Assembly (NCBI GenBank): GCA_947441055.1
Contig: CANETC010000009.1
Span: 1 to 38,403 of the forward strand
DNA: 38,403 nt
Direction: 5' to 3'
Source of the DNA: Cytophagaceae bacterium
Lineage (GTDB): Bacteria; Bacteroidota; Bacteroidia; Cytophagales; Flexibacteraceae
The position numbers and the translations under genes were made by a program. Shown here in pieces: positions 1 to 8,737 of the stretch; the first letter of the stretch is position 1, and every line of letters begins with the position of its first letter. The notes beneath the pieces are model-generated. The model did not search any database and was not told where the DNA came from. It worked only from the letters and a program-made list of their open reading frames with translations.

Positions 1-1
1 C

Positions 2-22
2 GAAAAACCTGAACTTTATTAA
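2..22 (+). CDS. possible 3' end of an upstream CDS (partial)
   Basis: The first bases can be read as six sense codons (EKPELY) followed by TAA. Just downstream is a weak hairpin, and then the cytochrome oxidase subunit III gene starts at 96. In related genomes another oxidase or haem-synthesis gene sits here, so this may be its tail. Six codons cannot prove a gene, and the frame choice is a guess. Confidence 0.2.
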   Translation, partial: EKPELY

Positions 23-48
23 ATATTCTAATTCCTTCTCTTGTTGGT

Positions 49-70
49 AAGGCGATAAAGCCTTTTATTC
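49..70 (+). terminator. weak hairpin before the oxidase genes
   Basis: AAGGC and GCCTT flank a six-base loop and are followed by TTATT. The five-base stem is weak and the T-tract is interrupted. It may be a partial terminator or processing site between the upstream gene and coxC. Confidence 0.25.
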
Positions 71-95
71 GCACCTGAATTATAAGACCCTTAAA

Positions 96-836
96 ATGGC
101 GGCACAAAGCGCAACAGCATCAAATGTAAATCTGTGGGGTGGGGGAGTAGAACCCATGAAAGCCAGTTATGGCAAACTCATGATGTGGTTTTTCCTCATG
201 TCCGATACTTTTACCTTTTCAGCACTCCTGATTACTTACGGCTTGATCCGGTTCTCGCATCCGGCATATGTTGGTGATCTTCATAATCCGGTGTTCTCTC
301 AGGAATATTGGCCAATGCCGGATATGGTTTTCAACGGAATTCCTTTTTTACATGGTGTGCATTTGCCACTGGTGTTCGTTGGAATTATGACATTCATTCT
401 CATTATGAGTTCGGTAACCATGGTTCTAGCTGTAGAAGCTGGCCACAGAATGGACCGCAACGATGTGCAGAAATGGATGCTCTGGACCATTCTTGGAGGA
501 ATTGCATTTTTGGGTTGTCAGGCCTGGGAATGGACCCACCTTATCATGGGAACCGATGAAGGCTCCATAGTGGATGGCAAAATTTTTCACGGGGCCAATC
601 TGGTTAGAAATGAATATGGTCCTCCTGCATTTGCTGACTTATTCTTTTTCATTACAGGCTTTCACGGAACGCACGTTCTTTCCGGTGTGATTTTGAACAT
701 CATCATTTTCTACAATACCGTAATTGGTGTTTACGACAGAACCGGCCACTACGAAATGGTGGAAAAGGTTGGCCTTTATTGGCACTTTGTAGACCTTGTT
801 TGGGTATTTGTTTTCACATTCTTCTACCTCATCTAA
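96..836 (+). CDS. cytochrome c oxidase subunit III
   Basis: Subunit III of a haem-copper terminal oxidase in the inner membrane, which stabilises the catalytic subunit during electron transfer from cytochrome c to oxygen. The 246-residue protein shows about five membrane helices (near residues 28-50, 90-113, 127-145, 180-206, 226-246). It carries the family signatures FHGTHV (189-194) and YWHFVDLVW (228-236). The short five-helix form is usual for bacterial caa3/CyoC-like subunits. It starts the visible operon and is followed after 9 bases by subunit IV. The ATG at 96 precedes a hydrophilic N-terminus and fits the family. Subunits I and II are not in the window and presumably lie upstream. 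Confidence 0.93.
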   Translation: MAAQSATASNVNLWGGGVEPMKASYGKLMMWFFLMSDTFTFSALLITYGLIRFSHPAYVGDLHNPVFSQEYWPMPDMVFNGIPFLHGVHLPLVFVGIMTFILIMSSVTMVLAVEAGHRMDRNDVQKWMLWTILGGIAFLGCQAWEWTHLIMGTDEGSIVDGKIFHGANLVRNEYGPPAFADLFFFITGFHGTHVLSGVILNIIIFYNTVIGVYDRTGHYEMVEKVGLYWHFVDLVWVFVFTFFYLI

Positions 837-845
837 GTATTAAAA

Positions 846-1181
846 ATGGATCATTCTGCAGCGCATCACAACCACGATTCTGCCGTCATTCCGAAGGCCA
901 ACACAGGAGCCATCTGGAGGACTTTCTGGATTCTTCTGATTGCAACCACAATAGAATTCGTTGTTGCTTTCCTGATGATTAGTCCTGAGATGAAACTTCT
1001 CAGAATCAGTATCTTCCTTGGTCTTACCATCGTAAAAGCTTTCTACATTGTAGGTGAATTTATGCACTTAAAGCATGAGGTTAAATCTCTCATCTGGAGT
1101 GTTCTTATTCCAACCATTTTTGTTGTTTGGCTGGTAATCGCACTCATGTTTGAGGGAGGTTCCATCCTTCAGTCGCATTAA
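846..1181 (+). CDS. cytochrome c oxidase subunit IV (CyoD/CoxD-like)
   Basis: Small accessory subunit of the same haem-copper oxidase. Its 111 residues include a His-rich N-terminus (HHNH near residue 7) and three hydrophobic helices (about 23-45, 53-72, 80-103). The FMHLKHE stretch between helices 2 and 3 is typical of the prokaryotic COX4 family. It lies 9 bases after subunit III and 4 bases before the SCO-like gene, so all are surely co-transcribed. The family assignment is firm. Its exact role in the complex is structural and poorly defined. Confidence 0.9.
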   Translation: MDHSAAHHNHDSAVIPKANTGAIWRTFWILLIATTIEFVVAFLMISPEMKLLRISIFLGLTIVKAFYIVGEFMHLKHEVKSLIWSVLIPTIFVVWLVIALMFEGGSILQSH

Positions 1182-1185
1182 TTCA

Positions 1186-1707
1186 ATGCCAATTATAGGA
1201 AAGGCCAGAGCCGGTTTGCTGATTTTTTTAACAGCAGGTCCGTTTCTGGTCTTTCTTTTTTTATATGTGTTCGGCAAGAATAATTTTGAGCTGGACAAGT
1301 ACCCGCTGCAGATATCTGATTTCCTCAAACAGAATGAGGGTGTGCCGCAATTGAAAGGTGCATTCCTTCTAATGGATACCAGCAATTCCTTCGGTAATTC
1401 TGCAGAACTTAATAGACAGCTAAAGCGTATTTCCGCATTTTGGGAAGATGCAGGATCCTCTCCTCAGATTCTTCAAATTGACTCCAAAACTTCTGCAATT
1501 GTCGTGAATTCAACCATAAATTGGTTTGAAAAAGACAGCGTCCTGAAAACCAATACAGCAAAGGGCGCCGGGATGAAAGCCCTTCCTCAGCCTCCCAGGT
1601 CCTTCCTTTTTGATAAGAACAAAACACTTCGGGGAGTTTATAGTTTAATCAACAGCAAGTCTGTGGATACCCTAATGCTGGAATACCGCATTTTGCGCTC
1701 TAATTGA
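1186..1707 (+). CDS. SCO1/SenC-like membrane protein lacking all cysteines
   Basis: A 173-residue protein with an N-terminal membrane anchor (about residues 9-27) and a periplasmic domain. Position between subunit IV and the DUF420 gene, together with the C-terminal pattern FLFDKNKTLRGVYS and a final helix, points to the SCO thioredoxin-like fold that normally delivers copper to oxidase subunit II. The usual CxxxC copper site and distal His are missing; the whole protein has no cysteine. It therefore cannot bind copper in the SCO manner and may be a structural or regulatory derivative. The ATG at 1186 was chosen over a TTG at 1150, which would overlap the previous gene. Homology is inferred from context and weak sequence similarity. 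Confidence 0.6.
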   Translation: MPIIGKARAGLLIFLTAGPFLVFLFLYVFGKNNFELDKYPLQISDFLKQNEGVPQLKGAFLLMDTSNSFGNSAELNRQLKRISAFWEDAGSSPQILQIDSKTSAIVVNSTINWFEKDSVLKTNTAKGAGMKALPQPPRSFLFDKNKTLRGVYSLINSKSVDTLMLEYRILRSN

Positions 1708-1723
1708 ATTATCAGAAATAATT

Positions 1724-2257
1724 ATGAACGAAAAATCGACATTCCGCCTGGTCCTTGGAATTTCTGTTTTTGTCCTTATTGCCGTCATAATTTTGAACCG
1801 CAAGGTTTTGCCTGTTCCGGATCCCTTGCCTGGTTTTGTATATTCGCTTCCAACTCTCAATGCTTTTCTGAATGGAAGTTGTACGATTCTTTTGATTTTG
1901 TCCTTAATGGCCATCAAGAAAAGGAACATCGAACTGCACAAGAAAATCAATATTCTCACATTCATTTTGTCTTCACTGTTTCTGGTTTCCTATATCGCCT
2001 ATCATTGGATGGCTAAGGAAACGCATTTCCCGGAAGGCAACCCAATGCGAGGACTTTATTTGTCGATATTAATCAGCCATATCATTCTTGCTACACTTGT
2101 CTTGCCGATGGTGCTTATGTCATTTTACTATGGTCTCAAAATGGACATAGTAAAGCACAGGCGATTGGTTAGATTTACATTTCCAATTTGGCTTTATGTA
2201 ACTGCCAGTGGAGTTGTGGTTTATTTGATGATATCTCCTTTTTACCCTGTACGATGA
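1724..2257 (+). CDS. DUF420 family membrane protein (CtaM/YozB-like)
   Basis: A 177-residue inner-membrane protein with about five helices (8-25, 46-63, 74-94, 110-136, 150-170). Histidines at 72, 94, 119 and 145 at helix ends suit metal or haem binding. The family is known from Gram-positive bacteria (CtaM) as needed for active haem-copper oxidase, and in Bacteroidota it commonly sits directly after SCO, as here. It starts 16 bases after the SCO-like gene, and its stop overlaps the next start (ATGA at 2254-2257), which implies translational coupling. The role in oxidase assembly is inferred from family and neighbourhood. Confidence 0.8.
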   Translation: MNEKSTFRLVLGISVFVLIAVIILNRKVLPVPDPLPGFVYSLPTLNAFLNGSCTILLILSLMAIKKRNIELHKKINILTFILSSLFLVSYIAYHWMAKETHFPEGNPMRGLYLSILISHIILATLVLPMVLMSFYYGLKMDIVKHRRLVRFTFPIWLYVTASGVVVYLMISPFYPVR

Positions 2258-2523
2258 AAAAGTTGAGTTTGGTATTTTTGTTGACACTCGTTACGATTTT
2301 CCTTGCCCAGGATGTCTTTGCCCAATGTGCCATGTGCAAGGCCACCATCGAAGCCAATTCGACCAATTCCAGTAAGTACGGTGTTGGCCTCAATACAGGG
2401 ATTCTATACCTGATGATGGTGCCATATATTGCTGCTGCAGTAATTGGCTATTTCTGGTACCGCAATGCCAAATCTTCCGGCAAATTGCCAGGCACAAGGG
2501 GCTTTTCCGTAAGGAAGTCTTGA
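2254..2523 (+). CDS. small CxxC membrane protein of unknown function
   Basis: An 89-residue protein with a signal peptide (about 1-23), a CAMCK motif directly after the predicted cleavage site (residues 25-29) and one membrane helix (about 49-68) followed by a basic tail. The CxxC would face the periplasm, which suggests redox or metal handling. The start overlaps the DUF420 stop by four bases, and its own TGA overlaps the TTG start of nuoD, so it is embedded in the operon. A role in oxidase maturation, such as thiol reduction or copper relay, is a guess from context. An upstream in-frame start at 2188 would destroy the signal peptide and was not chosen. Confidence 0.75.
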   Translation: MKKLSLVFLLTLVTIFLAQDVFAQCAMCKATIEANSTNSSKYGVGLNTGILYLMMVPYIAAAVIGYFWYRNAKSSGKLPGTRGFSVRKS

Positions 2524-3737
2524 GCAGAATTATTCAATACGATTATCAGCCCGGGCACCTTGCCAATTCCGAACCGGGCAAATGGAATTCCTCAGAACTT
2601 TCTGAAGGAGAAACAATCCTGAACCTCGGACCTCAGCATCCTTCCACGCACGGAGTTCTTCGTTTGGAGATTCGTTTGGATGGAGAATTGGTGAATGCCT
2701 GTGAACCCCACATTGGTTATCTCCATCGATGTTTTGAAAAGCATGCAGAGGCTTTGCCTTTCAATCAGATCATCCCGTATGTGGATCGAATGGATTATCT
2801 GGCTTCCATGAATTCTGAGCATGTGTATGCCATGGCGCTGGAAAAATGGCTGGGAATTTCAGCCGACATCCATCCTCGAGTAGAATACATCCGCATGCTT
2901 GTTTGTGAGCTTAACCGGATTGCTTCCCACTTTGTTGCCATTGGAACTTACGGCATTGATTTGGGCGCCTTCACTCCGTTTCTGTGGCTTATGCGCGACA
3001 GGGAACATATTCTGAGAATGCTCGAATGGGCTTCCGGAGCCAGAATGCTTTATAACTACATTTGGGTTGGAGGCCTTTTTTATGACCTTCCAATTGGTTT
3101 TGAAGAAAAGGCGCGTGAGTTTGTGGTTTATCTCGGTCCCAAATTAAAGGAGCTGGAAGATTTACTCCTTAACAACGAAATTTTTGTAACCCGAACTGCC
3201 AATATTGGTGTAATTCCGAGGGCATTGGCTGTGAATGCAGGGCTTACTGGTCCGATGCTTCGTGCCTCAGGCATTCGTAAGGATCTAAGAAAAGAAAAGG
3301 GCTACAGCCTTTATGAATCGGTAGAATTTGATGTTCCAGTGGGTTTTGGTCAACGCGGTACATGCGGAGATTGCTGGGACAGAACCTGGGTCCGGGTAGC
3401 AGAATGCCGTGAATCTTTGAGAATTATTCTTCAGTGCCTTGACCGGCTTCAGTCGGATTATCGTAGGTCTCCTGAATTCAATCCTCAGGCAGCATGTCCT
3501 AAAAAAATCCGACCAAAAGAAGGTTCTTATTTCTTTACAGGCGAAACCCCCAGAGGCGAGTTGTCTTTTTTTATGACTGCTGACGGGCGTTCGGACATTC
3601 CTCTTCGCTTGAAAGCAAGAACCCCATCCTTCAGCCATCTTTCCATTTTGTCTGACATTTCCAAAGGCATTTTGCTGGCCGACCTCATTGCAATAGTAGG
3701 TTCTTTGGACCTGGTGATGGGCGAGGTTGATCGTTGA
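2520..3737 (+). CDS. nuoD: NADH-quinone oxidoreductase subunit D (stand-alone)
   Basis: The 49-kDa subunit of respiratory complex I, which forms part of the quinone site where the peripheral arm meets the membrane. The 405-residue sequence has GPQHPSTHG (37-45), the GLTGPMLR motif, a DCWDR segment and the C-terminal GEVDR. No other nuo gene is adjacent. It begins with TTG at 2520, overlapping the previous stop as TTGA, and there is no in-frame ATG until DRMDY deep in the domain. The tail GEVDR differs from the GELDA ending that I recall for flavobacterial NuoD, so this may be a different clade. A bidirectional terminator follows at 3752-3784. Confidence 0.92.
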   Translation: MSRIIQYDYQPGHLANSEPGKWNSSELSEGETILNLGPQHPSTHGVLRLEIRLDGELVNACEPHIGYLHRCFEKHAEALPFNQIIPYVDRMDYLASMNSEHVYAMALEKWLGISADIHPRVEYIRMLVCELNRIASHFVAIGTYGIDLGAFTPFLWLMRDREHILRMLEWASGARMLYNYIWVGGLFYDLPIGFEEKAREFVVYLGPKLKELEDLLLNNEIFVTRTANIGVIPRALAVNAGLTGPMLRASGIRKDLRKEKGYSLYESVEFDVPVGFGQRGTCGDCWDRTWVRVAECRESLRIILQCLDRLQSDYRRSPEFNPQAACPKKIRPKEGSYFFTGETPRGELSFFMTADGRSDIPLRLKARTPSFSHLSILSDISKGILLADLIAIVGSLDLVMGEVDR

Positions 3738-3751
3738 TTTCAATTTTAGAC

Positions 3752-3784
3752 AAAAAAAAACGCTCCGATTTGGAGCGCTTTTAT
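3752..3784. terminator. bidirectional terminator between nuoD and L31
   Basis: CGCTCC (3761-3766) pairs with GGAGCG (3772-3777) around a five-base loop. An A-run lies on the left, which is a strong T-run for the minus strand, and CTTTTATTT lies on the right. It serves the convergent oxidase/nuoD operon and the L31 gene. Confidence 0.85.
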
Positions 3785-3801
3785 TTAAGGAAAAACCTAA
3801 A

Positions 3802-4044
3802 TTATCGCTTGTATTTCTTGTTGAATTTCTCAACCCTACCAGCAGCAGCAAAGGATTGCTTCTTGCCAGTGTAAAAAGGGTGTGAGGCAGAGGAAACCTC
3901 CATTCTTACCATTGGGTAAGTCTTTCCGTCTTCCCAAACAATGGTTTCTGTTGATGTCATTGTTGAGCGAGTCAAGAATTTAAATTCACTTGAAGAGTCT
4001 GCAAAAACAACTTCGTGGTAGTCCGGATGGATATCTGCTTTCAT
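3802..4044 (-). CDS. rpmE2: 50S ribosomal protein L31 type B
   Basis: An 80-residue ribosomal protein starting [14 protein letters not shown] and carrying [10 protein letters not shown], both characteristic of type B L31. It has no cysteine, so it is the zinc-independent form, which in other bacteria replaces the zinc-binding form under zinc limitation. The ATG at 4044 was preferred over one 44 codons upstream, because the extension is not part of the family and covers the promoter. It is transcribed alone, divergent from dnaG, with a terminator directly downstream. Confidence 0.93.
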   Translation of the reverse strand: MKADIHPDYHEVVFADSSSEFKFLTRSTMTSTETIVWEDGKTYPMVRMEVSSASHPFYTGKKQSFAAAGRVEKFNKKYKR

Positions 4045-4065
4045 AATCGTTTCAAATTCGGAGCG

Positions 4066-4073
4066 CAAAGGTA
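4066..4073 (-). promoter_or_regulatory. -7 element of the L31 promoter
   Basis: Read on the minus strand this is TACCTTTG, a match to the Bacteroidota TAnnTTTG -7 box, placed 22 bases before the L31 start. No clear TTG -33 box is seen. Confidence 0.5.
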
Positions 4074-4163
4074 AAAAAAATAACATTCCACGGAGGTTTC
4101 TCATCATATTTTTTTCAAAAAAAATCGAAAGTGATTGGGCTATCTTTACAAACCTTTTCAAAA

Positions 4164-6107
4164 ATGGCAATTTCAAGGGCTTCTATCGACAGAGTTATTC
4201 AGGCTGCAGACATTGTGGGCCTGGTTGGCGATTATGTAAGCCTGAAGAAAAAGGGGATTAATTGGGAGGCTTGCTGCCCATTTCACGAAGAAAAAACACC
4301 TTCATTTAAAGTAAATCCTGTAAAGGGCATTTATAAATGTTTCGGTTGCGGGAAAGGCGGAGACTCTATTTCCTTTATGATGGATGTGGATTCGCTTTCT
4401 TATGTAGAAGCAATCCGAAGTCTTGCCCGCAGATTTAATGTTGAACTTGAAGAAACTGAATCTGATTTTCGCGAGGAACAAATTAAGCAATCTGAAAGGG
4501 ATTCCCTTCAGATCGCAGCCAATTTTGCCCAGGAATTTTTTGTTTCCAATCTTCATGAAACAGAAGAAGGGCGCTCCATTGGCATGGCTTACTTTCTTGA
4601 AAGAGGACTCCGGCCCGATGTAATCAAAGCATTTGGACTTGGGTATGCCAGAGACGAATGGGATGCGCTTTTACAGGAAGCAGAGAAAAAACAGTATAGC
4701 CGTGAACTGCTCGAAAAGGCTGGTTTGATTCTCATTAATGAGGAAACCCACAAAACCTATGACCGCTTCCGTGGTCGAATTACTTTTCCCATTTACAATG
4801 TATCAGGTAAAGTAATGGCCTGGGGTGCGCGTATGTTGGGCAAGGATAAGAATCAGCCTAAATACATCAATAGTCCCGAAAGCATTCTCTTCGATAAAAG
4901 CAATGCACTTTATGGGCTCTTTCAGGCAAAAAATGCTGTACGGCATTCTGATATGTGCTACCTCACGGAAGGTTACATGGATGTAATTGCCATGCACCAG
5001 GCAGGTGTAGAGAATACGGTTGCAAGCAGCGGAACCTCTCTCACGGAAGGCCAGATCAGGCTGATTGGTAGATTCACTAAAAATCTGACGCTGCTTTATG
5101 ATGGGGATAAAGCGGGAATAAAAGCATCTCTGAGGGGAATCGACATGATTCTTGCAGCCGGACTGAATGTGCGGGCTGTGGTTTTGCCCGATGGTCATGA
5201 CCCGGATAGTTATGCAAAGGATTATGGCTCAGCAGCTTTGCAAGATTATTTAAAAAGCCATATCCGGGATTTTATTTCATTTAAGGCCGAACTCGCGGCC
5301 GAGGAATCCGCTTCCGATCCGATCAAAAAGGCCGAACTTCTGGAATCCATTCTTGAAAGTATAAGTCTTGTGCCTGATGCGGTGAGGCGATCTGTTTTTC
5401 TTGCCGAGGCTGCACGGATTTTTAGAATGCCGGAGGATACGCTCCATGAATCGCTCAATCTCAGGGTTTTTAATCGCAACAAGCGAAGCAGGAATCAATC
5501 TGAAACTTATTCGCCAACAAATCAAACGGGTCAAAATCCTTCTCCGGTTCCGGTTGTTGATGAAAAGGTAAAACTCAATGAGGCTGATTCTTTGATTTTG
5601 GAGTTGGAAAATGCATTGGTGCGGAACCTGGTTCTATTTGGCGAGATGAAAATCGAAGAAGAATTTACTGTTGCCAAATATATTTTGGAGGAGGTTGCGG
5701 ATGTTAATTTTCAATCAGAACTTACCAAGAAGGTTTTTGAGGAATATTCAGACCGGCACAAAGAAGGCCATGATGTTTCGCCTTCCTATTTTTTACACCA
5801 TCCTGAAGAAACCCTGAAGCGCAGCGTGGTTGACCTTTGCGCAGGATCTTACCACCTCAGTCATAATTGGGCGGGTAAATTCAATATTGTAATCCCAGAG
5901 GAGGAAGACCTTCTTGCAGCTTCTCTTTTCAAAGTGATTCTTCAGCTGAAAAGAAACCACATTCTTGCCGAAATCCGCTTGCTTGAAGCCAGGATGAGTT
6001 CTGAAAATGAGGATGAGGATGAAATGGTTCTCCTCGTTGAAATCTCTAAGTTGAAGAAGAAAGAAATTGAATTTTCGGGTAAGCTCGGTTCAGTGATTAA
6101 TCACTGA
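4164..6107 (+). CDS. dnaG: DNA primase
   Basis: Synthesises the RNA primers for replication. The 647 residues show the N-terminal CHC2 zinc finger (Cys38, His41, Cys59, Cys62), the catalytic core with the TOPRIM acidic motifs EGYMD and YDGDKAG (near 275-325), a linker rich in Asn, Ser and Pro (about 440-475), and a C-terminal helical region expected to bind DnaB helicase. The ATG at 4164 gives the usual MAISRASID start; an earlier in-frame ATG at 4131 adds eleven unrelated residues. The gene is monocistronic and divergent from L31. Its length fits the family. Confidence 0.97.
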   Translation: MAISRASIDRVIQAADIVGLVGDYVSLKKKGINWEACCPFHEEKTPSFKVNPVKGIYKCFGCGKGGDSISFMMDVDSLSYVEAIRSLARRFNVELEETESDFREEQIKQSERDSLQIAANFAQEFFVSNLHETEEGRSIGMAYFLERGLRPDVIKAFGLGYARDEWDALLQEAEKKQYSRELLEKAGLILINEETHKTYDRFRGRITFPIYNVSGKVMAWGARMLGKDKNQPKYINSPESILFDKSNALYGLFQAKNAVRHSDMCYLTEGYMDVIAMHQAGVENTVASSGTSLTEGQIRLIGRFTKNLTLLYDGDKAGIKASLRGIDMILAAGLNVRAVVLPDGHDPDSYAKDYGSAALQDYLKSHIRDFISFKAELAAEESASDPIKKAELLESILESISLVPDAVRRSVFLAEAARIFRMPEDTLHESLNLRVFNRNKRSRNQSETYSPTNQTGQNPSPVPVVDEKVKLNEADSLILELENALVRNLVLFGEMKIEEEFTVAKYILEEVADVNFQSELTKKVFEEYSDRHKEGHDVSPSYFLHHPEETLKRSVVDLCAGSYHLSHNWAGKFNIVIPEEEDLLAASLFKVILQLKRNHILAEIRLLEARMSSENEDEDEMVLLVEISKLKKKEIEFSGKLGSVINH

Positions 6108-6146
6108 TTTTGGCCAATGCTTTTTGGAAAATTCGTTATTGGTTTC

Positions 6147-7385
6147 CTATTCTGTTATTCCCTGATTCCCGCTTAAAATTGAATGGCCCATTTTATCTCG
6201 TTTTGTTTCGAGATAGCGTTTGTTGTGTGGATTGGGATTGATTTCAATTGAAATTGTATCCACAATTTCTAGACCATAGCCCATAAGGCCGGCACGTTTT
6301 ATAGGATTGTTTGAGATGAGTTTAATCTTGCGAATTCCAAGGTCACGAAGAATTTGCGCGCCAACTCCATAATTTCTCTCATCCATTTTAAAGCCCAGTT
6401 TTTCATTTGCCTGAACCGTATCAAAACCTTGCTCTTGGAGTTTGTAGGCTTTCAATTTGTTGATTAAACCAATGCCTCTTCCTTCCTGATTCATGTAAAG
6501 GATTACGCCCTTTCCCAGCTCCTGCACAATTTCCATGGCTTTGTGCAATTGTGGCCCACAATCACAACGGCAGGAACCAAAAATGTCGCCTGTCATACAA
6601 CTAGAATGCACACGGACAGCCACGGGCTCGTCCTCTGTCCAGCTGCCTTTAATTAAAGCAAGGTGGTGCTCACCAGTGTCTTTCTGCTGGAAAGCCATCA
6701 ATTCAAAATCCCCATATTCGGTTGGCATGTTCACACCAATTTCTTTTTCAATCAGGGATTCTGTTCGAAGCCTGAACTCAACCAGATCTGCAATGGAAAC
6801 GAGTTTAAGTTTTAACCTGTCTGCCATTTTTCGCAGTTCAGGTAACCTTGCCATGTCGCCATTTTCATCCAGCACTTCAACCAAAACGCCCGAGGCGCTT
6901 AATCCGGCGAGACGGGCAAAATCCATGGAGGCTTCTGTATGTCCGGTTCGTTTTAAAACGCCTTCCTTATGCGCCCTCAGTGGGAAAATATGACCTGGTC
7001 GCCCTAATTCATCTGGCCTTGTATTCGGATTGACAAGGGCTTTTATGGTTCTGGACCGGTCAAATGCGGAAATTCCAGTTGTATTTCCTTGGCCAAGTAG
7101 ATCCACAGAAACCGTAAAAGCAGTTTCGTGTGTAGCTGTATTTTTTCCTACCATCATGCCAAGTCCAAGCTCATTGCACCTTTCCTCGGTAAGAGATTGG
7201 CAAATCAGCCCACGGGCTTCTTTGGTCATGAAATTGATAATTTCAGGCGTTACCAGATCGGAGGCGCAGATCATATCTCCTTCATTTTCACGGTCTTCAT
7301 CGTCAACTACAAAGATGATTTCCCCCCTACGGATGGCCTCGATGGCCTCTTCTATCGAATCCAGCTGGATTTTATTTTCATTCAT
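6147..7385 (-). CDS. ribBA: bifunctional 3,4-dihydroxy-2-butanone-4-phosphate synthase / GTP cyclohydrolase II
   Basis: Makes both precursors of riboflavin. The N-terminal half (about 1-200) is the RibB domain with [10 protein letters not shown] (28-37) and the HTEAS motif (from residue 149), which bind ribulose 5-phosphate and metal. The C-terminal half is RibA with the zinc ligands Cys263, Cys274 and Cys276 and the NQEGRGIG catalytic loop. Both halves look intact. The start at 7385 ([10 protein letters not shown]) was chosen over 7409, because the added residues are atypical and approach the divergent promoter. No FMN riboswitch is apparent in the 82-base gap to the GlmU-like gene. Confidence 0.95.
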   Translation of the reverse strand: MNENKIQLDSIEEAIEAIRRGEIIFVVDDEDRENEGDMICASDLVTPEIINFMTKEARGLICQSLTEERCNELGLGMMVGKNTATHETAFTVSVDLLGQGNTTGISAFDRSRTIKALVNPNTRPDELGRPGHIFPLRAHKEGVLKRTGHTEASMDFARLAGLSASGVLVEVLDENGDMARLPELRKMADRLKLKLVSIADLVEFRLRTESLIEKEIGVNMPTEYGDFELMAFQQKDTGEHHLALIKGSWTEDEPVAVRVHSSCMTGDIFGSCRCDCGPQLHKAMEIVQELGKGVILYMNQEGRGIGLINKLKAYKLQEQGFDTVQANEKLGFKMDERNYGVGAQILRDLGIRKIKLISNNPIKRAGLMGYGLEIVDTISIEINPNPHNKRYLETKRDKMGHSILSGNQGITE

Positions 7386-7416
7386 GATTTGTAAAACAGC
7401 GGACATCACTCAGGTG

Positions 7417-7443
7417 TTTGGCGGTCAGTCCCTCTTATATTTG
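7417..7443 (+). promoter_or_regulatory. promoter of the GlmU-like gene
   Basis: TATATTTG (7436-7443) is a perfect TAnnTTTG -7 box, and TTTG at 7417-7420 is a candidate -33 box, with 15 bases between them, slightly shorter than usual. It lies 24 bases before the ATG at 7468 and within the divergent gap to ribBA. Confidence 0.6.
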
Positions 7444-7467
7444 CACAAAAGTACAGTCTTCTCGCCA

Positions 7468-8652
7468 ATGGATTTCCACCTTTTCGAACTTCCGGTCAAT
7501 GCAATGATGTTGCGGCCGTTCACCTACACAAGACCGGTTGCCGAAATACGCGTCGGAATGCTTACCAGCAAAGAGCGCTGGGAGAAATTATTGGCAAAAC
7601 CCATAGGGGTTTCCGGAAGTGGATTTACAGAAAATTTATGGCCTCGGCCTGATGGACCTTGTGTGTTTATTGATTCTGCGTGGTTGCCTTCAGAAGTGCA
7701 TGCGGCTATGGTAAAGGCGCTTCAGCCTGGTCAGGCATTGTTCTTTGAAGACAGGCTTCTGGCTTGTCATTCTATGGATGGACTTCCAAAAAATCCTTTG
7801 ACTGAGGATTTCCTGGATGTTGAATATTTGCCTGATGCAATTCTTATCAATAGGCCCTGGGATATTTTTAGTTTGAATGGCAGAATCCTGAGAACGGATT
7901 TTGCCCTGATTACCAGAGACAGGGTTTCTTCAGGTATTTCAGATCCATTTTCAATGGTTTATGGATCTGAAAATATTTTTGTGGAAGAGGGTGCTGAAAT
8001 TAAAGCGTCTATTATCAATGCGGTTGATGGTCCTGTTTACATAGGCAAGTTTGCTCAGGTTCAGGAGGGTTCAATTATTAAAGGCCCCTTCGCACTTATG
8101 GACAATTCGGTGGTGAATATGGGAGCCAAAATTAGGCCCGACACCACTGTTGGACCTTATTGCAAGGTTGGTGGTGAAATAAACAATTCGGTTTTCTTTG
8201 GGTATAGCAACAAGGCCCATGATGGTTTCCTTGGGAACTCGGTCATCGGTGAATGGTGTAATCTGGGTGCTGATACCAACAACAGCAACTTGAAAAATAA
8301 TTATGCTGTGGTAAAAACCTGGGGCCATGCCGAGGAAGCCATGATTTCTACAGGCCTACAATTTTGTGGACTGCTTATGGGCGACCATTCCAAAGCAGGA
8401 ATCAATTCTATGTTTAATACCGGAACGGTCGTGGATCCTTGCTGTAACCTGTATGATAGTGGTTTTCCGCCTACGTATGTTCCGCCTTTCACTTGGGGAA
8501 ATGTGCATTCTGGCTTCGAAACCTATCGTTTTGATAAATTTCTTGAGGCTGAAGAAAAGGTTTTTGCCCGTCGAGGAAAAACCATAGATGAGTCTTATTC
8601 AAATTTGCTTCGGCACATCTTCACTGAAGCTGTTGGCGGATTACGGATTTAA
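7468..8652 (+). CDS. GlmU-like sugar nucleotidyltransferase/acetyltransferase (Bacteroidota type)
   Basis: A 394-residue protein with an N-terminal half related to sugar-phosphate nucleotidyltransferases and a C-terminal left-handed beta-helix of hexapeptide repeats (about 170-340, for example VYIGKFAQVQEGSIIKGPFA). It matches the alternative GlmU family of Bacteroidota, thought to make UDP-GlcNAc by acetylating glucosamine-1-phosphate and uridylating the product, for peptidoglycan and LPS. The classic GlmU N-terminal nucleotide loop is not visible, so the first activity is inferred from the family. The ATG at 7468 follows a good -7 promoter box; the reading frame open upstream from 7030 is antisense to ribBA. 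A terminator follows at 8682-8712. Confidence 0.85.
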   Translation: MDFHLFELPVNAMMLRPFTYTRPVAEIRVGMLTSKERWEKLLAKPIGVSGSGFTENLWPRPDGPCVFIDSAWLPSEVHAAMVKALQPGQALFFEDRLLACHSMDGLPKNPLTEDFLDVEYLPDAILINRPWDIFSLNGRILRTDFALITRDRVSSGISDPFSMVYGSENIFVEEGAEIKASIINAVDGPVYIGKFAQVQEGSIIKGPFALMDNSVVNMGAKIRPDTTVGPYCKVGGEINNSVFFGYSNKAHDGFLGNSVIGEWCNLGADTNNSNLKNNYAVVKTWGHAEEAMISTGLQFCGLLMGDHSKAGINSMFNTGTVVDPCCNLYDSGFPPTYVPPFTWGNVHSGFETYRFDKFLEAEEKVFARRGKTIDESYSNLLRHIFTEAVGGLRI

Positions 8653-8681
8653 TTTTCCGAATTCTTTGAATCCATACGAAT

Positions 8682-8712
8682 AAAAAAACCTCGCTTTGTG
8701 GCGAGGCTTTCT
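8682..8712. terminator. bidirectional terminator between GlmU-like gene and pnp
   Basis: CCTCGC (8689-8694) pairs with GCGAGG (8701-8706) around a six-base loop. Seven A's on the left form a strong T-tract for pnp on the minus strand, and CTTTCTTTT follows on the plus strand. Confidence 0.85.
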
Positions 8713-8737
8713 TTTGTGTGTGATTTTTAAAATTTTA

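Noticed and set aside
1150..1185. Longer start (TTG) for the SCO-like gene
   Set aside because: The extension overlaps the end of subunit IV and adds a polar stretch before the anchor; the ATG at 1186 fits better.
7030..7467. Long open frame upstream of the GlmU-like gene
   Set aside because: It is antisense to ribBA. The -7 promoter box at 7436-7443 lies inside it, so translation cannot begin there.
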